From Natrialbaceae archaeon (lineage in GTDB: Archaea; Halobacteriota; Halobacteria; Halobacteriales; Natrialbaceae): 64,000 bases of DNA. Under the pieces are notes generated by a model. The model was not told where the DNA came from and searched no databases. It saw only the letters and a list, made by a program, of their open reading frames with translations. The stretch lies in contig PWMF01000058.1 in NCBI GenBank assembly GCA_003559215.1, forward strand, positions 56,470 to 120,469, in the 5' to 3' direction. Each line of letters starts with the position of its first letter. Positions within the stretch are counted from its first letter, which is position 1. This document shows, piece after piece, positions 59,673 through 64,000 of the stretch. The position numbers and the translations under genes were made by a program.

Positions 59673-59918
59673 ATGTCGAGGTATACCATGCCGACGGACG
59701 AATCGCCCTCCGGCCGGAGCGAGCGCGCGATCCTCGAACTACTGAGCGACGACGGTCCGATGACGAGGTCCCAGCTGGCCGAGCGCCTCGCCGCGCACCC
59801 GGTGACGATCGACCGTCGGTGTCGCGACCTCCAGCGGGCCGGGCGCGTTCGTAGGTGTCCGGGCGGAGCGTTCGCTATCGACGACTCCGGGGACGATGCG
59901 CGAGCGACCGGCGACTGA
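59673..59918 (+). CDS. Small winged-helix DNA-binding protein
   Basis: 81 aa. A single winged helix (about 17-65): RAILELLSDDGPMTRSQLAERL and VTIDRRCRDLQRAGRVRRCPGGAFAID (read in parts). Such single-domain regulators are frequent in haloarchaea. The start at 59673 or ATG 59688 cannot be decided. The stop (TGA) directly abuts the converging gene's stop at 59919. Regulatory target unknown. Confidence 0.7.
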   Translation: MSRYTMPTDESPSGRSERAILELLSDDGPMTRSQLAERLAAHPVTIDRRCRDLQRAGRVRRCPGGAFAIDDSGDDARATGD

Positions 59919-60485
59919 CTATCGCCTCGCGCGCTCGAGGGTGCGATCCGATCGAGCGGCCTCGTCGCCGGACGTCGAGTCGGCGACGCCTTTGCCGCGG
60001 AGGTCAGCGGTCGCACACTCGAGACAGTAGTGGTTGTACCCTTCCGAGCGCGTGTAGACGGGCAGCCCCGCGAGCGCGTACTCCTCGCGGTAGCGCCGAA
60101 CTAACCCTTTTTCGACCCGGTCGCCGCAGTCGACACAGTGCTCGAGGCACTGTTCCTCGGGACGGACGACTCGCCGATCGACGGATCGAACGTGACCGAA
60201 CTGGGAGAGCCCGTGGCGTCGGTCCAACCGACGGCGAAAGCGGGGGTTGACGAAGATACCAAGCGCAACGGTCACGAGCCCCGTCAGGAGCAAGAACAGC
60301 GCGAACAGGCCGGGGCCGACCGTCCCGTCGACTCGAGCGCTCCCGGTGACGACGCTGAGGCCGAACGTGAGCGCGGCCCCGGTCAGCAACAGCCCAAAGC
60401 CAACGGTCAGCCAGCCGGCGATCCCGTACAGCAGCGCAGAGATCCTGTCGGCGAGTTCGACAACGCCGGCGGGAGAGTCCGACAT
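59919..60485 (-). CDS. Membrane protein with zinc-finger-like C-terminus
   Basis: 188 aa. Two transmembrane helices (about 20-45 and 58-80), then a basic linker (NPRFRRRLDRRHG) and a Cys-rich part, CLEHCVDCG (about 113-121) and HYCLEC (about 152-157), forming a likely zinc-binding treble-clef. The final 30 residues are polar. No family known to me. The gene converges with the winged-helix gene (zero gap) and is separate from the SDR gene (59 bp). Confidence 0.72.
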   Translation of the reverse strand: MSDSPAGVVELADRISALLYGIAGWLTVGFGLLLTGAALTFGLSVVTGSARVDGTVGPGLFALFLLLTGLVTVALGIFVNPRFRRRLDRRHGLSQFGHVRSVDRRVVRPEEQCLEHCVDCGDRVEKGLVRRYREEYALAGLPVYTRSEGYNHYCLECATADLRGKGVADSTSGDEAARSDRTLERARR

Positions 60486-60544
60486 CGATGTGCGAATCGT
60501 CTCCGCGCCAAAATATAAGTATTCTGCAACGACCGGTCGCGGCG

Positions 60545-61492
60545 TCAGACGAGCTTCCGAACGACGCCGTAGAGGGCGTCCTGGAGCCGATCGGGGAGGA
60601 ACCGGGCGTAGACGCCGAACTGCCCGATCGGGCCGACGGGGTAGCGGGCTGGCGGCTCCGAGCGGATCGCCGACTCGACGATCGCCGTCGCGACCTCCGC
60701 GGGCGTGGAGGCGAAGGGGCCGCCCTGCCCGCCGCCGATCAGCTGGGCCTCGTCGTAGATCTCGTACAGCGACTCGTAGGCCGGCGTGCGCCGTTCGTCG
60801 GGGAGTTCCTCGTCGACCCGGTCGGAGAACTCGCTCTCGATCGGACCGGGCTCGATCAGCACGACCTCGATACCGAACTCCTCGACTTCGCCCCGCAAGG
60901 CGTCGGTCATCGCCTCGAGGGCGTGTTTCGAGCCCGAGTAGGCGCCGTAGCCGGGGAAGGATACCCGGCCCGCGACGCTCGAGACGTTGATGATCCGGCC
61001 CTCTCCCTGTGCTCGCATGTGGGGCAGGGCGGCCCGTGCGAGACGGTGGGGACCGTAGACGTTGACGTCGAACTGGCGGTGGAGATCGACCGTCGAGACG
61101 TCCTCGATCGGCCCCATCTGGGCGTACCCCGCATTATTCACCAGACAGTCGATCGCCCCGCCGATTTCGACGGTGCGCTCGACGGCGTCGGCGACCTGGT
61201 CGGGATCGGTGACGTCCAGTTCGAGGGTCGTACAGCCCAGCTCCTCGAGGTCCGTGATGTCGTCGACGTTCCGGGCCGTCGCGATCACCTGCCAGTCCCT
61301 CTCGAGGAACGCCCGCGCGGTCGCGTGGCCGACCCCCGACGAGCAGCCGGTGATCAGCACGCACTGCTTGCGCGTGTAGCGGTCCTCGGTCGCGTCGGCC
61401 GTCTCGGTCTCGTCGGTCGGTTCCCGTCGAGTATCGTCTGCGGCGGTCGCGTCGTCGCCCGCCCCGTCGTCGGCTTCCTCAGCGATGGCCAT
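60545..61492 (-). CDS. SDR family oxidoreductase
   Basis: 315 aa classical short-chain dehydrogenase with a 40-residue acidic N-terminal extension. Cofactor motif ITGCSSGVGHA (about 48-58), NNAGYA (about 119-124), Ser in NVSSVAGR and catalytic YSGSKHA (Tyr near 187, Lys near 191). The C-terminal half has GPIESEFSDR, typical of SDRs acting on hydrophobic or fatty substrates. NAD(P) preference and substrate are not evident. Monocistronic. Confidence 0.88.
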   Translation of the reverse strand: MAIAEEADDGAGDDATAADDTRREPTDETETADATEDRYTRKQCVLITGCSSGVGHATARAFLERDWQVIATARNVDDITDLEELGCTTLELDVTDPDQVADAVERTVEIGGAIDCLVNNAGYAQMGPIEDVSTVDLHRQFDVNVYGPHRLARAALPHMRAQGEGRIINVSSVAGRVSFPGYGAYSGSKHALEAMTDALRGEVEEFGIEVVLIEPGPIESEFSDRVDEELPDERRTPAYESLYEIYDEAQLIGGGQGGPFASTPAEVATAIVESAIRSEPPARYPVGPIGQFGVYARFLPDRLQDALYGVVRKLV

Positions 61493-62114
61493 GCGTGACC
61501 GTTTCGAGAGTGGATACCTAAGTATCGACGGTTTATCGTGCCGGTCTGAAAGTCACCTCGAGCGGAGAGGATACCGACGCTGCTGGCTCGAGGAGCCGTG
61601 ACGACGGGGACACGGCCGTCGTTATAGCCGGATTCGAACTCGGGCTCGAGGAACCAAGAGACGTGGCACGGGCTGAACCGCGACGAGCGAAGCGAGGGGC
61701 GGTTCGATGTCGTGTGAGGTCTTTGCGAGCAATACGAGCAAAGGCTTGACAGAGCGCGCTCTGCCAGTGGACGAGCGAGCGCAGAGAGCGTAGCGCGGAA
61801 CCGTCTCGGTTCCGCGGACCATGCGAACGGGTGCTGTGCACCCGTGAGCAGAAGTCGGTTGGGGAGGACGTGGCTACTCACCGTGTTCGGGTCGGCAGGA
61901 CGCTGTTTTCGCTCGTAGAAAGGTGTGTTGAACAGAACGACGTCCAACCCTCCCGATCCGATCGAGCGGACGTCGTTCCACGGCACTCTTCTATCCGAAG
62001 ACGATCGCGCCCGCGTTGCTTCCGTCGAACTCGCCGATCACCTCGGTTTCAACCGCCACGGCAGGTCGAGATTCGTCCGACGGTAACTGCGTAGCCACAC
62101 CCCGTTTTCGTCGC
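61493..62114. other. Long intergenic region with hairpin cluster
   Basis: 622 bp without a convincing gene. Its central part (61675-61845) holds a run of perfect inverted repeats. Two short motifs resembling tRNA D-arm (61758-61776, minus strand) and T-arm (61630-61640) do not pair into a tRNA. Remaining sequence (61860-62114) shows nothing recognisable. Confidence 0.6.
61675..61845. repeat. Tandem hairpins in the intergenic region
   Basis: Inverted repeats in order: GAACCGC/GCGGTTC (61675-61681 and 61699-61705), CTTTGC/GCAAAG around 61720-61742, the palindrome AGAGCGCGCTCT (61751-61762), CGCGGAACC/GGTTCCGCG (61794-61802 and 61808-61816) and ACGGGTGC/GCACCCGT (61827-61834 and 61838-61845). 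Confidence 0.65.
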
Positions 62115-62906
62115 CTACTCCTCGAGCCCGCGTTTCGCCTCGTCGGCGTAGCTATCAGCCAGCCGAACGGGATCCGGAAGCTTGTACGACGACGACAGCG
62201 CGAGGGCGACGTCGGCCGCCGTCTCGGGGCCGACGCGGTGGCCCGGGCTCACGTACAGCGGGTTGATGTACCGATCCGGCGAGTCGTACTGGCGGGTCTG
62301 AACCGCGTAGCCCAGCAGGGTGCCGTCGTCGGCGTCGACCCTCGAGTTCGCCTCGATCCCGATTCGCGTCCCCTCGGAGAGCTCCTCCAGATCCTCGCGC
62401 GGGCTGCCACAGAGCAGGCTCTTGGCGACCCCGATACTCGGTGCGTCGAGGACGACGCCCATGTGGGTCGCGATCCCTGCCTGCCGGAAGTGGATGCGGC
62501 CGCTGCCGTCGAACAAGAGGAGATCGGGCTCGACCGAGAGCTCCTCGAGCGCGTCGACGATCGGCGCACCCTCGCGAAAGGAGAGCAGACCGGGGATGTA
62601 GGGGATCTCGAGGGGTGTCACCGCGTGGACCCGTTCGATCACCTCGCCGCCGCGGATCGCGACGACGGCCGACAGCGCCCGGTCCTGGTCGCCCGCCTCG
62701 TTCGTGAGAAACGACTGGTCGACCCCGGCGACGATCGGGGGGTCGCCCGCGCTCGAGGACGCCGCCAGCGGATCGCCCAGTACGGCGGGATCGAAGGAGA
62801 GGTCGTCCTCGAAGACCGCGGCGTCGGCGATCTCGCGCTGGAGGGCTTCCATCTCCGAACGGTCGAGCGAGGCGTCGGGGACGAGGTCGGGACGGGAGAC
62901 GTACAT
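62115..62906 (-). CDS. nfi: Endonuclease V
   Basis: 263 aa. Cleaves the second phosphodiester 3' of deoxyinosine in DNA (or inosine in RNA). Family motifs: AGVDQSF (catalytic Asp near 62), IPYIPGLLSFREGAPI (about 100-115), LLLFDGSGRIHFRQAGIATHMGV (second Asp) and NPLYVSPGHRV (Asn-Pro wedge). Start ATG at 62906. Monocistronic, upstream of a hairpin-rich spacer. Confidence 0.95.
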   Translation of the reverse strand: MYVSRPDLVPDASLDRSEMEALQREIADAAVFEDDLSFDPAVLGDPLAASSSAGDPPIVAGVDQSFLTNEAGDQDRALSAVVAIRGGEVIERVHAVTPLEIPYIPGLLSFREGAPIVDALEELSVEPDLLLFDGSGRIHFRQAGIATHMGVVLDAPSIGVAKSLLCGSPREDLEELSEGTRIGIEANSRVDADDGTLLGYAVQTRQYDSPDRYINPLYVSPGHRVGPETAADVALALSSSYKLPDPVRLADSYADEAKRGLEE

Positions 62907-62963
62907 CGGTACGGCGGGATTGACGGCGCGGGAAAATCAGTGCGCGGGCTTTCGCCTGCGGGC

Positions 62964-63902
62964 TCAGAAGCGACGACGGCCGCCCGGGCCACCGGGGCCG
63001 CCCGGTCCGCCGGGTCCGCCAGGTCCGCCGCCGCCGCCGAGCTGGAACTGGTTCGGCGCGCGAACGTTCTGCGTGCGCTTGATGTACTCGCCGTAGGCCA
63101 GTCCGACTACGAGCCCGACGAGGTGTGCGCCGTGGGCGATCGTTCCGCCGCCGCCGGTGCCGATGAAGAAGACGCTCGCCACCGCCGTCAGGGCCGCGAG
63201 CGCCCAGATCGGAACGGGGAGGATGAAGTAGAGATAGACCTTGAGGTGGGGGTTCAGGATCGTCAGCACACCCATGATCGCGAGCGCGGCGCCGCTCGCA
63301 CCGAGCACGCTCGAGGGGACCCCCTGTGCGGCCGAGATCCCGACCTGACCGAGTCCCGCGAGCGCGCCGCTGACGACGAACAGGATCGCGAACTTCTTCG
63401 AGCCGACGTAGCGCTCGACCAGCGGGCCGAAGAAGAAGATCACGATGCTGTTGAACACGATGTGGAAGATGTTGACCGGACTGTGTGCGAACACGGAGGT
63501 GACCCACGTCCAGACGTACTCGGGATGTGCCGTCGAGAGCGTAAACAGCGCGTTGTGCAGCGGTTCCCCGCCGACTAGCAGGGCGATCCACTGGAGCGCG
63601 AACGTGACCCACATCAGCGCCAGCACGGTGTAGGTCATGTTGCCGCGGAAGTACGCCAGCGGACCGCCGGGACCGGTGTCGATCGGGATTTTGTCGGTCA
63701 GGCTCGAGCTCTTCGCGGTTCCCCCGTTGTCGACGCTGTCGTCGAACCCGCTGTCGAAGACGCCCTGCGGATCGTTCCAGCTGTTGAGACTGGTACAGTC
63801 GTGGTTCTCCGGCAGGCGGTGTTCCGAGCAGTAGGTTCCCCCACAGTGCCGGCAGTTGTAGGGCATGCTCTCTTCTTTCCCACACACGTCGCACGTGGCC
63901 AT
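62964..63902 (-). CDS. Rhomboid intramembrane serine protease with AN1 zinc finger
   Basis: 312 aa. The N-terminal 40 residues form an AN1-type zinc finger (MATCDVCGKEESMPYNCRHCGG, CSEHRLPENHDC, read in parts). The middle is a rhomboid domain: FHIVFNSIVIFFFGPLVER, then the GxSG nucleophile in LGASGAALAIMG and the partner His in AHGAHLVGLVVG. The tail is low complexity, with about six GGP repeats and RRRF. Fusion of AN1 and rhomboid is known in haloarchaea. It likely cleaves membrane protein substrates within the bilayer. Confidence 0.92.
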   Translation of the reverse strand: MATCDVCGKEESMPYNCRHCGGTYCSEHRLPENHDCTSLNSWNDPQGVFDSGFDDSVDNGGTAKSSSLTDKIPIDTGPGGPLAYFRGNMTYTVLALMWVTFALQWIALLVGGEPLHNALFTLSTAHPEYVWTWVTSVFAHSPVNIFHIVFNSIVIFFFGPLVERYVGSKKFAILFVVSGALAGLGQVGISAAQGVPSSVLGASGAALAIMGVLTILNPHLKVYLYFILPVPIWALAALTAVASVFFIGTGGGGTIAHGAHLVGLVVGLAYGEYIKRTQNVRAPNQFQLGGGGGPGGPGGPGGPGGPGGRRRF

Positions 63903-64000
63903 TGGGCCGAAGTAGGGGTGGCACTGTCAAGGGATTTGGGGTTCAGCTCCGACGCTTGCGGGTGAATTCTCGCGACTGTGGCGAACCACTCTCCCGAAGA

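Noticed and set aside
61621..61776. Possible intron-containing tRNA on the minus strand.
   Set aside because: D-arm-like and T-arm-like motifs exist but the T-stem does not pair and no matching acceptor stem was found.
62984..63040. GGN-rich direct repeats in DNA as a possible mobile or CRISPR-like array.
   Set aside because: They encode the GGP repeats of the rhomboid tail in frame and lack spacers.

Overview
This window is chromosomal DNA of a halophilic archaeon (class Halobacteria, probably a Natrialbales-type genus). The DNA is GC-rich. The predicted proteins are strongly acidic, and Tat-type lipoprotein signals (RR motif plus LAGC lipobox) recur. The archaeal information-processing genes have haloarchaeal form: L21e, Rpb4/RpoF, aEF-1beta, KsgA, HemK2, CarS and NreA. 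Many genes have AT-rich TATA-like boxes about 25-30 bp upstream of the start codon, as expected for leaderless transcripts. I see no rRNA, no convincing tRNA, no CRISPR array, no intact insertion sequence and no replication origin.

Layout. 0.1-2.9 kb: a small lipoprotein, a DUF502 membrane protein, proline dehydrogenase and CDP-archaeol synthase. 3.1-10.7 kb: an amine or amino-acid catabolism region with a class III aminotransferase, RidA, an M20 amidohydrolase, a gene broken by an amber codon, an unusual BCCT transporter and a second class III aminotransferase. 10.9-13.2 kb: a multi-PAS histidine kinase broken by an in-frame TAG. 13.3-22.6 kb: a sugar-uptake locus with a TIM-barrel isomerase, a complete CUT1-type ABC transporter (solute-binding lipoprotein, two permeases, ATPase, tiny membrane protein), a TrmB-like regulator and a PfkB sugar kinase. 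22.6-27.6 kb: two tandem AtoE-type short-chain fatty-acid transporters, a nitroreductase and a membrane protein. 27.7-32.1 kb: a split MetE-type methionine synthase pair, a VOC protein and a PQQ-type beta-propeller lipoprotein.

32.1-36.8 kb is the archaeal L21e-rpoF-DUF655-ksgA-hemK2 operon, here carrying a universal stress protein and an MscS channel among the core genes. 36.9-41.7 kb: a Cys/Met-type PLP enzyme, an MBL-fold hydrolase, an ATP-dependent RNA ligase, a zinc-ribbon membrane protein, an unknown protein and the PIN-domain RNA-ligase partner. 41.9-46.5 kb: an orphan TctC-type binding protein, an MFS transporter, aEF-1beta with its zinc-finger neighbour and NreA. 46.6-53.1 kb: membrane and small haloarchaeal proteins, CinA/PncC and a PLP aminotransferase, with a long palindromic element and a probable IS200/IS605 (TnpB) end relic. 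53.3-63.9 kb: Get3/ArsA ATPase, a universal stress protein, MFS and SLC13 transporters, a tautomerase, an SDR, endonuclease V and an AN1-zinc-finger rhomboid.

The most noteworthy points are: two genes interrupted by in-frame TAG; a BCCT carrier whose betaine-binding aromatic box is substituted, sitting among aminotransferases that share a TGTACG-type upstream motif; the RNA ligase/PIN-partner neighbourhood; an 82-bp palindrome that supplies a gene's stop codon; and a TnpB-type hairpin relic touching cinA.
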